Shown here: piece by piece, positions 22,635 to 33,580 of the stretch
Position numbering within the stretch: position 1 is the stretch's first letter
Layout of the letters: every line of letters starts with the position of its first letter
From: Lolium rigidum
Taxonomy: Eukaryota > Streptophyta > Magnoliopsida > Poales > Poaceae
Assembly (NCBI RefSeq): GCF_022539505.1
Contig: NC_061508.1
Location: 264,374,736 to 264,438,735 of the forward strand
DNA length: 64,000 nucleotides
Reading direction: 5' to 3'
Position numbers and translations under genes: made by a program
Notes under the pieces: generated by a model
Seen by the model: the letters and a program-made list of their open reading frames with translations, nothing else
What the model was told of the DNA's origin: nothing
Database searches by the model: none

Positions 22635-23284
22635 GGCGTCCGGGACGACCTCAGGTCAAAAAAGTACGAAAATAACCGACCCAGAATAGATCTGGTCGAG
22701 ACAGACTCGGACACGGCCGGTCTGGGGGCCGGTCGACCGGGCCTGGGACCGGGCTGGCTGGTACAAACCAGGCCAGGGACCGGGTGCTGACCGGGCGTGG
22801 GACGTGTCGCGCAGTAACCCGCCCGGTTGGCATCAGCTGGTTGTCCGGTTGGCGCCGGGCCGGATCCGGCGTGCTGCCCGGTTGGACCGGGCCAGGGACC
22901 GGGCGCGCTGGTGTGGCGGCCGGTCTGACCGAGTGCTGGACCGGTCTGGACTTTGGCTTCTCCTCTCGCGCGTCCATGGGGTATCTTCATGTCCAACTCC
23001 ATGTCCAGCTTCACGTCCATCTTCACGTCCAGCTGCTCCTCTCCTCCTCGTGCGATGCTTGGCTCCTCTTCATACCTGATTATACATAAGTAACAGGACT
23101 TAGGCAGTATAAAGTTCTCATCAATCAAAGTATGGTTTAGGAACAAGTTCACCTGTTGTTTAAGTAGCTTCGCACGAGCCCTTGTAATAGGTCCAATCCG
23201 AACTTCATTGGACTTGAGCTTCACAACAGCTTCATCTTCATTTGGTAATGACGGAGGTAGTAGTGTGGTAGGGATGTCCTCATC
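22628..23284 (-). CDS. Polyprotein C-terminus encoded inside the chromovirus LTR
   Basis: The frame is open from the LTR start (DEDIPTTLLPPSL) for about 218 codons. It contains RIGPITRARAKLLKQQVN, a segment typical of the C-terminal end of gypsy polyproteins, then a Pro/Gly-rich low-complexity tail, ending SSRTPI. In the 5' LTR it has no upstream gene and so is only a copy of the 3' LTR coding part. The stop TAA (22630-22628) is part of the TATA box. Confidence 0.6.
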   Translation of the reverse strand, partial: DEDIPTTLLPPSLPNEDEAVVKLKSNEVRIGPITRARAKLLKQQVNLFLNHTLIDENFILPKSCYLCIIRYEEEPSIARGGEEQLDVKMDVKLDMELDMKIPHGRARGEAKVQTGPALGQTGRHTSAPGPWPGPTGQHAGSGPAPTGQPADANRAGYCATRPTPGQHPVPGLVCTSQPGPRPGRPAPRPAVSESVSTRSILGRLFSYFFDLRSSRTPI

Positions 23285-23285
23285 A

Positions 23286-24453
23286 CTCCCCGCACGGAGG
23301 AGCCATTGACGCTGGGGCGTGTCGACCGAGGCTTATCCCCATGTTGTAGATTGGATCCTAGCTCCACCGTATCACACCGATGAAATCGGGGAAAAACGGC
23401 AAAGCTGCCGCCGTCGAGCCTGCTATCCACTCCCGATCCACCATCCTTTCCGGGCTGCCAACACCGCCACGAAAGGCAACGCCAGCAGCAGCCAACTTCA
23501 CTCATGTACACCATCTTCTAGCTTCCCGACGACGCTGGAGGAGACACCACCGTAGCGCGGTAGAAGCAGAAGAACAAAATCCCCTGGCTGGAGCTCCACC
23601 GACGCCTCAAAGAACCCGCCTGGGAACCCAACCTCCGCCGACCTGAGCAAGCGGTGGAGACACATGTCCTCTGCTCCTTGGCGTTGCCACAGAGCATCGT
23701 TGAGGCGGTGTCCCGGAACACCTTATTTGCGGTGGCGGCGTCGACACCGACCGAGCGCCACCACCCAAAAGACCTACCCTAGACCTATCTACACGCCAGG
23801 CCAAAGGAGCTGAAGCTCCCCCACTCTCCCCCGCGGCCGAAGCAACGAGAGAAGAGAGAGGGAACCAGCGCCCTCGCTGGCGACGGTGGATGGAGGGAAT
23901 TGGGGCTCCTCCCTTTTCGCCTTTGTACTGTAGCAAGAGATAGGGGAGAGGGAGAGCAGAGTCGCGCGCTGGTCATGCTCGTTCTCTCCTTTTGACACGA
24001 GTTAGTATAAAGTGATGCTGAAGTTTACATTAATTTTGTAACATATTTCTAAAATGCAATTAAGTGTGTGCTAATCTATAATTAAGGATTAACCGGCTTT
24101 CTACCAGTTTTCTCAACAAAGTTTCCCCAGGTATAGTTGGCATGAAAAATGGCAGTGTTGTTTTTGCCATCAAGATGAAATAATTAAGCACATTTTTTTG
24201 AATGCAAGTTCACTCGTGCAACTTTTATTATTCATATTGCATCAAATTCGTACAAACCCGCACCATTACTAATCACCCTTACTAATACGTTGGGTAATTG
24301 GCTTCGAGGAATTTCCTTAAAAGTATAAAAGCATATTCTTGTTGGATCTTTAGACATTTGTTGGGCTTTGCTCCTGTGCAAAAACGATGCCGTCTTTGAT
24401 TAAAAGGAAAAAATATCTCCACTATAAATTATCTACTACTCGTGTACGCACTG
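23286..24453. other. Host flank: GC-rich gene-like DNA (23286-24000) then AT-rich spacer
   Basis: 23286-24000 has the base composition of a gene start or LINE leader on the minus strand, with short broken frames. No domain is recognised. 24001-24453 is AT-rich with nothing recognisable. CACTG at 24449-24453 is the left target duplication of the Tat element. Confidence 0.5.
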
Positions 24454-25014
24454 TGTTGTGGGTATATTCTATGGGTATATCAACAGCATGGCTTAGATCC
24501 GGTAAGCCCGGGTGGCCCATAGATGGTCATGGTGGCATACAGCTCATCGGGCGGCCCAGTTGCTGTAGATCAAGATGGATGAAGTCCAGGCCAGGTGACA
24601 GGAGCCGGATCTTAACCGCCATACGAAGATAGTCGGATTTTTGAAAGCTCATGAAGTATCCGGATCCAATACGGCGCATAAGGAAAGGTGGATCCTTGAC
24701 GTGCACGACAATGTAATGTTCCGTAGTTAGGCATCTTGTATTCCGGCGAGGACTCTCCGTGTAAACCCTAGATCCGAGCGCCTTTATAAGCCGAATCATG
24801 GGTGCCCTAGAGGCACAACCACAACTCATTGTAACAACGCGAAAGCACCCAGATAATTCCATACAAGCAGCAGTAGGCCCTGTCCTCGAGCAGGTGTTCC
24901 GAACCTGGGTAAATCGTGTACCACCGTCCCGAGGACTCTCCGCCCTATGGCCCCTACTTCTTCTCCCTCTCGTGAGGATCCCTCCTCCGAGGTACCGCCG
25001 AATAGGCAACGACA
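24454..25014 (+). repeat. 5' LTR of the Tat element (561 bp)
   Basis: TGTTGTGGGTATA to CAACGACA; pairs with 52967-53527. By eye about 23 differences occur in the first ~215 bp of the pair. Confidence 0.93.
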
Positions 25015-25015
25015 G

Positions 25016-25033
25016 TTGGCACCCACCGTGGGG
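25016..25033 (+). other. Primer-binding site of the Tat element
   Basis: TTGGCACCCACCGTGGGG, directly after the 5' LTR, close to the TGGCGCCCACCGTGGGGC type seen in grass Tat elements. Confidence 0.7.
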
Positions 25034-25039
25034 ACAGCG

Positions 25040-26890
25040 ATGCCCCAGATCAGCAAGAGGAAATCAATCCTTGGCAACCTAAGCCCGATTTCCGGTGATG
25101 CTTCCACTATGGATACAGAGGAGTAGAACCGCGCCATGAAAGCGTTGGAAGACGAGGAACAAGCTGAGGTGGAATCCACCCCGCCTAAAGAGGTTTTCGC
25201 AACCATAACTGGGCTGGAGCAAGGAACTGACCAAGAAACAACCCCATCCGACCACATGGAAGCTGGTCCCTCCGACTACGAGACTCCGCAATGGGTGCGG
25301 TTCCGCATCGTGCAGGAATCCGGAGAAGGACGCATCCCCGGTAACGAGGAACATCTATCCGCAGAAGAGCTCATTGAGCAAGCGGGCATAGGTGCCATCG
25401 CACACTCGGAAATCCTCAACAAGCCAATAACTTCCGACGATGCAACAGATCCGGAGGCTCTAGAAGCTACAAGGATGGAGATGCTAGGCACCGCCAGGAA
25501 AATCGCTAACACCGCAATGGCACTGTTGGAGGAAAGATCATAAGCAGAAAAGGTGATGCAGAACTTCCTCCAAAGAGAGCGTGAAGCTGTAGACTCCTTA
25601 CAAAAAGCTAAGCAACTCCGAGCGTAGTGGGAATCCATGACGGGCGATGCCCACAAGGAAGCAGATAGGATCCGGCGGGAGGCTGTCACCCCTCGCAAGA
25701 TCAACTTTGCAACTCCCACCGATCAGCAGCCGGTGACAACTCCAAAGGATAACATGAAGAAGGCTGCGGAACTGCTGGCCAAAAAAGATGAAGAAGTCGA
25801 ACCACCTCCGCACACTCGTCGCTTCAGCAATGAAGCAGCAGAGCAAGGCAGAAACTTCATGCAAGTTGGAATCCAACCCAGAATTATGCATGTCCACTGC
25901 GCAGAAGGATGCCTCCGGAGGCCAGCACCGTGACGACGAATAGCGCACCGGATCCACGGAGCGCAGAAGGAGAACCAGAGAATATCCAAATCCGATCCTC
26001 GTACCCTCAAAGACACCTCCGTCAGACCCGAAGAAGGGAAAGGATCCGATGTACACTGGCAGAGACAAATACCGCAACCCGTCACCTCCGCCCCATGGGA
26101 TCCCACGCCCTCCGCCACCACGCCATCGTAGTCCAGTCGGAAACACTAGGCCTCACGGGCCTGGTGGAATCAATATCCGCGACAACGTGGTACCTCAGAG
26201 GAACCAGAATACGGAGCGTACGCCGGAGCCTCGCCGGAGCCGGAACGAAGAACGCGAGCCAGAGCCTCGCAGAAGCCGAAACGACGGAGGAGACCGCCAC
26301 CATGGCGAAGGTAGCCACTGGAGCCGTAGCCAGCAGCAAGCAGGACGCGGAGAATCCGAAGGAGGAAGCAAAAGGTTGCACCGCCCCCCTCGCAGATCTC
26401 CCTCCCCACACCCTAGTGGCAGAAGCAGTGGTCGGAGATCTCGCTCCCGCTCAAAGTCTCCTCGCAGTGGCCCGCGTGACGCACGGGAACGTCTCAACAA
26501 ATACAAATCTGACTACATTGGCCCAAAGTGTTTTGGCAGGATGATTCGAGAGGAACCAAAGCCAAAGATCTTGAACCTCAAGTTACCCGGAAACCTAAAG
26601 CATTACGATGGCAGTGAAAGGCCGGATACCTGGATCGAGGATTACTACAATGCAGTGACCTTCGCCGGAGGAACCCCCAACATAGCCTATCGCATGCTCC
26701 AGTTGTACCTTGTGGGTCCAGCCCGCATCTGGCCCAGTGACCTCGAGAGTAACTCCATCTTTTGCTGGTTCGACCTGAGGAACGCCTTCGAGAACCACTT
26801 CAGAGGCACCTACAAGAGACCTGCCACGACAAGCGACCTACAGGCATGTATCCAGAAAAAGGGTGAAACATTAAGTACTTCCTCACCACG
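25040..26890 (+). pseudogene. Tat gag, 5' part (cut by the Athila insertion)
   Basis: ATG at 25040 (MPQISKRKSILG) with a nonsense codon near 25124, then MKALEDEEQAEVESTP onward with further stops at 25541 and 25625. A basic, Arg/Pro/Ser-rich stretch follows (26180-26500). The gag core then begins at KPKILNLKLPGNLKHYDGSE and reads PDTWIEDYYNAVTFAGGTP and SNSIFCWFDLRNAFENHF. It is interrupted at 26890 and resumes at 37404 after removal of the insert and one target duplication. Gag forms the virus-like particle. Confidence 0.88.
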
Positions 26891-28403
26891 TGATACGTCC
26901 AATTTGCATCACTATTTTATATCATAATTTGCTGTTATTCATTGATATATTTCATATTTGGAGATAATACTTATGTTATTTCATCTATTTTGCATGTTTC
27001 ATGATTATTGGAGGATCGCGCACCGAAGCCAGGATTCTGCTGGAAAAAGCACCGTCAGAATGCAATATTTCGGAAGCTCAACAATTGACGGGAATTACAC
27101 GAAAAATCCTATTTTTCCAAATGACGAAGGGAGCCGGAAAGGGGGAGAAGAGGGGACCCGAGGTGGGCCCACCCCATAGGCCGGCGCGGCCCAAGGCCTG
27201 GCCGCGCCGCCCTATGAGGAGGGGGGCCCACAGCCCCTCTCGCCTCCTTTTCTTCGCGTATGCCTTCGTCCCGAAAACCTAAGCCAGAAGGGGTACGTCG
27301 CGAAGAGCCACAGCCGCCTCTGCGGGGCGGAGAACACCGGAGAGAAAAGAGCTCTCCGGCGGGCAGGAATCCGCCGGGGAAATTCCCTCCCGGAGGGGGA
27401 AATCGACGCCATCGTCACCGTCATCGAGCTGGACATCATCTCCATCACCATCACCATCATCTTCATCATCATCACCGCCGTCTCCACCGCTGCACCTCGT
27501 CATCGCTGTAGCAATTTGGGTTTGATCTTGATTGTTTGATAGGGGAGCCTCTCCCGGTGTTGATTTCTACTTGTTATTGATGCTATTGAGTGAAACTGTT
27601 GAACCAAGATTTATGTTCAGATTGTTATCCATTATCATATCACCTCTGATCATGCTCCATATGATGTCTCGTGAGTAGTTCGTTTAGTTCTTGAGGACAT
27701 GGGTGAAGTCTAAATGTTAGTAGTGAAGTATGGTTGAGTAGTATTCAATGTTATGATATTTAAGTTGTGGTGTTATTCTTCTAGTGGTGTCGTGTGAACG
27801 TCGACTACACGACACTTCACCTTTATGGGCCTAGGGGAATGCATCTTGTACTCGTTTGCCAATTGCGGGGTTGCCGGAGTGACGAAACACGAGCCCCCGT
27901 TGGTATATCGATGCGGGAGGGATCGCGGGATCTCAGAGTTTAAGGCTGTGGTTAGATTTATCTTAATTACTTTCTTGTAGTTGCGGATGCTTGCAAGGGG
28001 TATAATCACAAGTATGTATTAGTCCTAGGAAGGGCGGTACATTAGCATAGGTTCACCCAAACAACACTTATTAAAACAATGAAGATTAATTAGCCGTATG
28101 TAGCGAAAGCACTAGAATAAAATCCCGTGTGTCCTCGAGAACGTTTGGTCATTATAAGTAAACAAACCGGCTTGTCCTTTGTGCTAAAAAGGATTGGGCC
28201 ACTCGCTGCAATTATTACTCTCGCACTTTACTTACTCGTACTTTATTCATCTGTTACATCAAAACCCCCGAATACTTGTCCGTGAGCATTTACGGTGAAT
28301 CCTTCATCGAAACTGCTTGTCAACACCTTCGCTCCTCGTTGGGATCGACATTCTTACTTATCGAAGATACTTGCGATACACCCCCTATACTTGTGGGTCA
28401 TCA
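26891..28403 (+). repeat. 5' LTR of Athila copy 2 (1513 bp)
   Basis: Begins TGATACGTCC and ends GGTCATCA. It contains a GC-rich inverted repeat (27175-27216). Confidence 0.95.
27175..27216. repeat. GC-rich inverted repeat in the Athila LTR
   Basis: Arms CATAGGCCGGCGCGG and CCGCGCCGCCCTATG (15 bp, one mismatch) around a 12 nt loop. The same structure occurs at 36168-36209 in the 3' LTR and at 33366-33407 before the accessory ORF. Confidence 0.85.
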
Positions 28404-28414
28404 AGACTATTTTC

Positions 28415-28432
28415 TGGCGCCGGTGCCGGGGA
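28415..28432 (+). other. Primer-binding site of Athila copy 2
   Basis: TGGCGCCGGTGCCGGGGA, 11 bp after the 5' LTR; tRNA-Asp type. Confidence 0.8.
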
Positions 28433-28518
28433 GTGAAGCGCTATTGGTAAGTGGAATTGGTAAGGGAAATTTCTACTGTTTGTGCTGATTTTAATTTCTG
28501 TTGTTGCTATAACTCATT

Positions 28519-31500
28519 ATGGAGAGATCTTCTCTTGAGTGTTTATTTGGGAAATCTACTACTACTGCAAAGATAGTGGATGAGGCGCCAGGTAAGGAAG
28601 AATTACCATACAAAATACCTATGAAAATTATTGAACCTGTAGTGGGTAACCGTTATACAGGGGATGGAACTGTCCACCCTGAAGATCATTTATTGTTCTT
28701 ACATGAATTATGCGGTTTATTCAAGTGTGCAGGTATTTCTATGGATGAAGTGAGGAAGAAACTATTCTCCGTATCGTTGTCACGGTAAGCGGCGCATTGG
28801 TATAAATTACTTGGATAATGGGGATTCTCTTGAATGGAATGATATTGTGCCCCGGTTTTATTCTAAGTTCTATCCTCCAAGTGAGATTCACAAAGATCGG
28901 AATCGCATATATAATTTTTGGCCTCATGAAGGAGAGAGTATTGCCCAAGCTTGGGGGCGATTGAAGTCTTTAATGCTCAAATGCCCCATTCATGAGCTTC
29001 CTGGTAATATTATTATTGATAATTTCTATGCAATACTTTCTTTTCAAGACAAGACCTTGCTGGATACTTCTTGTTCTGGATCATTTACACGTAACAAGGA
29101 AGAGTTTAAAAGGTACCTTCTTAATCGGATCCAAGAAAATATTGAAGGATGGGAGAACGACAAGGATAGAGAATCAGGTATAATTTATGATTATAAATGC
29201 ATTGAAGCTTTTATGGATACTGATAAATTTCGTAATATGAGTGCTACTTATGGTCTTGATTCTCAAGTTGCTGCAAATCTTTATAAAGCTTTTGCTTCTC
29301 ATTATGAATTGCCTAAGAAGAACTTTGATAAGTATCATGAACCGTATAAAGATAAAATTGATTCATCTATAAATAAATGTGTTGTAGTTGAAACTGTTGA
29401 TCATGTTATTCCTGAAGCTTATATTGAAAAAACTCCTTTCCCTGCTAAAATGAAGGAGTACTCTGTTATAAATAGTTCGGTTCATAAAAGTGAAAAGAAA
29501 CCTATAGAACTCGAAGAACAAATAAAAGTTGAACCTCGTTGTTGCAATTGTTAAAGATCTTGTGACTGAAAATGTAGAAGATGGTCATATTATTTTCTCG
29601 TGAAGATGCTTCTAATATTGTCTCGCATCCTAATAAGTCTAGGAAAGCTAGTGTTCCTATGCTATACTGTTAGAATTGGTGATCATTGTTATTATGGATT
29701 ATGTGATATTGGTGCAAGTATTAGTGCTATTCCTTATGAGCTTTACACGGAGATTATGCACGAAATTGGCTCTTGTGAACTTGAAGATATTGATGTGGTT
29801 ATTTGGCTAGCTAATAGAGAAACTATCTCTCCAATTGGTATTATTCGAGATGTGGAAGTTCTATGTGGTAAGATTAAATATCCTGCTGACTTTTTGGTAC
29901 TTGGTTCTGCTGCTAGTAAATATTGTCCTATCATTTTTGGTAGACCTTTTCTAAATACTTGTGGAGCTATTATAGATTGCAAGAACGAGAAAATTTTGAC
30001 TAAATTTGCTGGTGAATCCTATGAGTTTAACTTCTCTAAATTTACCAAAACTCCTTATAAAATTGATTCGCCTAATAGTGATTTTAAAGTTGAACGAGTG
30101 TGCATCTATTGCTCTTGCTCCTAGTAATCCTTTGCGGCAACATTTGGAGAATAGTGAGAGTGAAGTTTTTAGGGAAGAAAGAGATGAGCTTGATGAAATT
30201 TTCCTTCGTCAACCTATTCTTAAGCATGATTTACCGGTGGAAGATCCGGGTACAACACCACCACCAAAGGAAGATCCTGTCTTTGATTTAAAACCATTGC
30301 ATGATAATCTTAAATATGCTCATATTGATGATAAGAAAATATATCCTGTTATTATTAGTTCTAAGCTTTCAGAGTTTGAAGAAGAAAGGTTATTGGAAAT
30401 ACTGAAGAAACACCGAGGCGCTATTGGCTACACTCTTGATGATTTGAAGGGGATTTCTCCGTCTATTTGCCAACACGCCATTAATATGGAAGATGATGCG
30501 AAGCCTGTTGTTGAACCTCGGCGTCGTCTAATTCCTAAGATGAAGGATGTGGTAAGAAATGAGGTATTAAGACTCCTTGAAGCTGGTATTATATATCCTA
30601 TTGCTGATAGTAGATGGGTTAGTCCTGTGCATTGTGTTCCTAAGAAAGGAGGAATGACTGTTGTGCCTAATGATAATGATGAGCTCATACCTCAAAGAGT
30701 AGTTGTAGGTTATAGAATGTGCATTGATTATCGAAAAGTTAATAAGGTTACTAAGAAAGATCATTACCCTTTGCCTTTTATTGATCAAATGTTAGAAAGG
30801 TTATCTAAAAATACTCATTTTTGCTTTCTTGATGGTTATTATGGGTTTTCACAAATTGCTATTAAAACTAAAGATCAAGAGAAAACCACTTTCACTTGTC
30901 CCTATGGAACTTATGCTTATAGGCGTATGCCTTTTGGTTTATGTAATGCTCCTGCTACTTTTCAAAGATGCATGTCTGCTATTTTTCATGGCTTTTGTGA
31001 GAGTATTGTAGAGGTATTCATGGATGATTTTTCTGTCTATGGGAATTCTTTTGATAGTTGCTTGCGAAACCTTGATAAAGTTTTGCAGAGATGTGAAGAA
31101 ACTAACCTTGTTCTTAATTGGGAGAAATGCCACTTTATGGTTAATGAAGAATTGTTTTGGGACATAAAATTTCTGAGAGAGGTATTGAAGTTGATAGAGC
31201 TAAAGTTGAAGCCATTGAGAAGATGCCCTATCCTAGGGATGTTAAAGGTATTCGTAGTGTTCTTGGTCATGCTTGGGTTTTATAGGAGATTTATTAAAGA
31301 CTTCTCTAAGATTTCAAAGCCTCTTACTAATCTTCTTCAAAAAGATGTACCTTTTGTTTTTGATGATGATTGTAAGGAAGCTTTTGAAACTATAAAGAAA
31401 GCCTTAACAACTGCCCCTATAGTTGAACCTCCTGATTGGAACTTACCATTTGAAATTATGTGTGATGCTAGTGATTTTGCTGTAGGCGCTGTTCTTGGAC

Positions 31501-33243
31501 AGCGAGTAGATAAAAAACTGAATGTTATTCATTATGCTAGTAAAACTCTTGATGCTGCTCAAAGAAATTATGCTACTACTGAAAAAGAATTGTTAGTCTG
31601 TAGTCTTTGCTTGTGATAAATTTAGATCTTATATTGTTGATTCAAAAGTTACAATTCATACTGATCATGCTGCAATTAGATACCTTATGACAAAGAAAGA
31701 TGCTAAGCCAAGGCTTATTAGATGGGTACTTCTTTTGCAAGAATTTGATTTACATATTGTAGATAGGAAAGGTGCTTGATAATCCTGTTGCTTGATAATT
31801 TGTCTAGATTGGAAAATATTGCTTATGATCCTGTTCCTGTTAATGATAGTTTTCCAAATGAACAATTGGCTGTAATAAAGGTGAGTTCGCGAGACGAGTC
31901 ATTGGTATGCTGATTATGCTAACTTTATTGTTTCCAAGTACTTGCCTCCAACCTTTTCAGCTCAGCAAAGGAGGAAATTCTTTTATGACTTGAGGCATTA
32001 TTTTTGGGATGACCCACACTTATATAAAGAAGGAGTCGATGGCATTCTGCGAAGATGTGTTCCCGAATATGAACAATAAGAGATATTGAGTAAATGTCAT
32101 GGTAGTGCTTATGGAGGACATCACGCCGGAGATAGAACCGCGCAAAAGGTTCTACAATCAGGTTTTTATTGGCCAACTCTCTTCAAAGATGCAAGGAAGT
32201 TTATTTTATCTTGTGATGAATGTCAAAGGTTTGGTAATATCTCCAGACGCAATGAAATGCCTATGAATTATACTCTTGTTATTGAACCATTTGATTGTTG
32301 GGGATTTGACTTCATGGGACCTTTTCCCTCTTCAGAAGGTAACACTCATATACTTGTTGCTTGTTGATTATGTTACTAAATGGGTGGAAGCCATACCAAC
32401 AAAAAGTGCTGATGGTGAGACCTCTTTAAGAATGCTTTTAGATATTATTTTTCCTAGATTTGGAGTTCCTAGATATATTATGACAGATGGAGGTTCTCAT
32501 TTTATTCATGGTGGTTTTAGAAAAACTCTTGCTAAATATGGTATTAATCATAGAATTGCTTCCGCTTATCATCCTCAAACTAGTGGCAAGTAGAATTATC
32601 AAATAGAGAAATTAAATCTATCTTGCAAAAGACTCGTTAATAAAACTAGAAAGAATTGGGCTAGTAAATTGAAGGAAGCACTATGGGCTTATAGAACTGC
32701 TTATAAAAACCCCATGGGAATGTCACCTTATAAAATGGTTTATGGAAAAGCTTGTCATTTACCTTTAGAACTAGAGCACAAAGCTTATTGGGCTGTTAGA
32801 GAACTAAATAAAGATCCTAAACTAGCCGGTAATAAGAGGTTGCTTGCAATTAAGTTCTCTAGATGAATGGAGAAGTGAAGCTTATGAAAATGCTAAACTC
32901 TTTAAAGAGAAAGTTAAGAAATGGCATGATAGAAGGATTATCAAAAGAGAGTTTAATATTGGGGATAAAGTCCTATTGTATCGGTCTCGTCTCAGATTCT
33001 TTGCAGGAAAATTACTCTCGAAATGGGAAGGACCATATGTTGTTGAGGAGGTGTATCGATCAGGAGCAATTAAAATTAGTTCTCTCCAAGGCAATGCCAC
33101 GCAAGTGGTGAATGGACAAAGACTCAAGCATTATATCTCAGGTGATTCGTATAATGTTGATGTTGATGTTATTCGAGTGGAAACACCGGAGGCTTTCATC
33201 AATGGTCAAATTGACGATCCGCCGAACTCGACTTTGAATAGGT
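28519..33243 (+). pseudogene. Athila copy 2 gag-pol, many frameshifts and stops
   Basis: ATG at 28519 (MERSSLECLFGKS). The gag core is at 28811-29550 (HKDRNRIYNFWP), protease near 29695-29760 (CDIGASISAIPYELY) and RT at 30530-31250 (GYRMCIDYRKVNKV, active site FMDDFSVYG). RNase H starts near 31440 (FEIMCDASDFAVGAVLGQ). The integrase zinc domain and core are at 32090-32640 (GGHHAGDRTAQKV, WGFDFMGPF, MTDGGSHF) and a C-terminal part runs to 33243. Breaks occur near 28787, 29550, 29670, 30110, 31160-31270, 31615, 31780, 32365, 32592 (the stop falls at the position next to the catalytic Glu) and 32840. Most are single-base or two-base insertions. No functional enzyme is expected. Confidence 0.92.
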
Positions 33244-33365
33244 AACGAGTACGAGGTAATAAAAAGTTCGCGATTTACTTTCCGAACAATATTTTGCTGT
33301 TTTTGGAAAATATGAAAAATTACGAGATCGAAACGGAGTGGAGGAGACGCACGAGGGCGTGCCCC

Positions 33366-33407
33366 CATAGGCCGGCGCGGGCCCCGGCCTGGCCGCGCCG
33401 CCCTATG
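33366..33407. repeat. GC-rich inverted repeat upstream of the accessory ORF
   Basis: Left arm CATAGGCCGGCGCGG and right arm CCGCGCCGCCCTATG, the same arms as in the LTR with a different loop. It lies about 70 bp upstream of a TATA-like box. Confidence 0.8.
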
Positions 33408-33478
33408 AGGACACCGCCTAGTCGCCCCTCTCCGACTACGGTTCGACCCGGTACTTTCCGTTTGTTACGAAAATTTTT

Positions 33479-33488
33479 ACTATATAAT
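33479..33488 (+). promoter_or_regulatory. Internal TATA-like box before the accessory ORF (Athila copy 2)
   Basis: CTATATAATCCCCCGGACGC, about 95 bp upstream of ATG 33581; conserved in copy 1 at 908-899. Confidence 0.45.
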
Positions 33489-33580
33489 CCCCCGGACGCC
33501 TGGAGGTCCGTTTATCGTTTTCTCGACGTGTTTTGTTTCGAGCTGTTTCTGCCGGGATCTATTTTCAATCTAGGAGCACC

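Larger units (their letters stand above)
19421..23285 (-). mobile_element. Chromovirus-type Ty3/gypsy retrotransposon, 5' part (LTR, primer site, gag, protease)
   Basis: 5' LTR 23285-22238, primer site 22234-22225, then gag and protease on the minus strand. It is cut at 19420 by the Athila insertion, so RT to the 3' LTR should continue to the left of this window. The tRNA-iMet-type primer site and the LTR that encodes a polyprotein C-terminus fit chromoviruses. A coding region reaching into the LTR recalls the CRM (centromeric) lineage, but no chromodomain is in view, so the lineage is unproven. Confidence 0.8.
22238..23285 (-). repeat. 5' LTR of the chromovirus (1048 bp)
   Basis: Minus-strand ends TGATGAGG and CCTTATCA form short inverted termini. 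A TATA box (TATATAAGTG) lies at 22634-22625. The U3 part carries an open frame that continues the polyprotein C-terminus. GC-rich CCGGTC/GGGACCGGGC motifs recur at 22700-22930. CTCCC at 23286-23290 is the predicted target duplication; the partner copy is outside the window. Confidence 0.75.

Noticed and set aside
23286..24000. Protein-coding gene on the minus strand left of the Tat element
   Set aside because: Base composition is gene-like, but the frames are short and broken and no domain is seen. Reported only as gene-like flank.
27279..27503. Acidic antisense ORF (GDGGDDDEDDGDG) in the Athila LTR, also at 36272-36496 and, in copy 1, 18831-19232
   Set aside because: It follows from GAT/CAT trinucleotide repeats in the LTR, and its conservation is explained by LTR identity. 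No domain and no promoter evidence.
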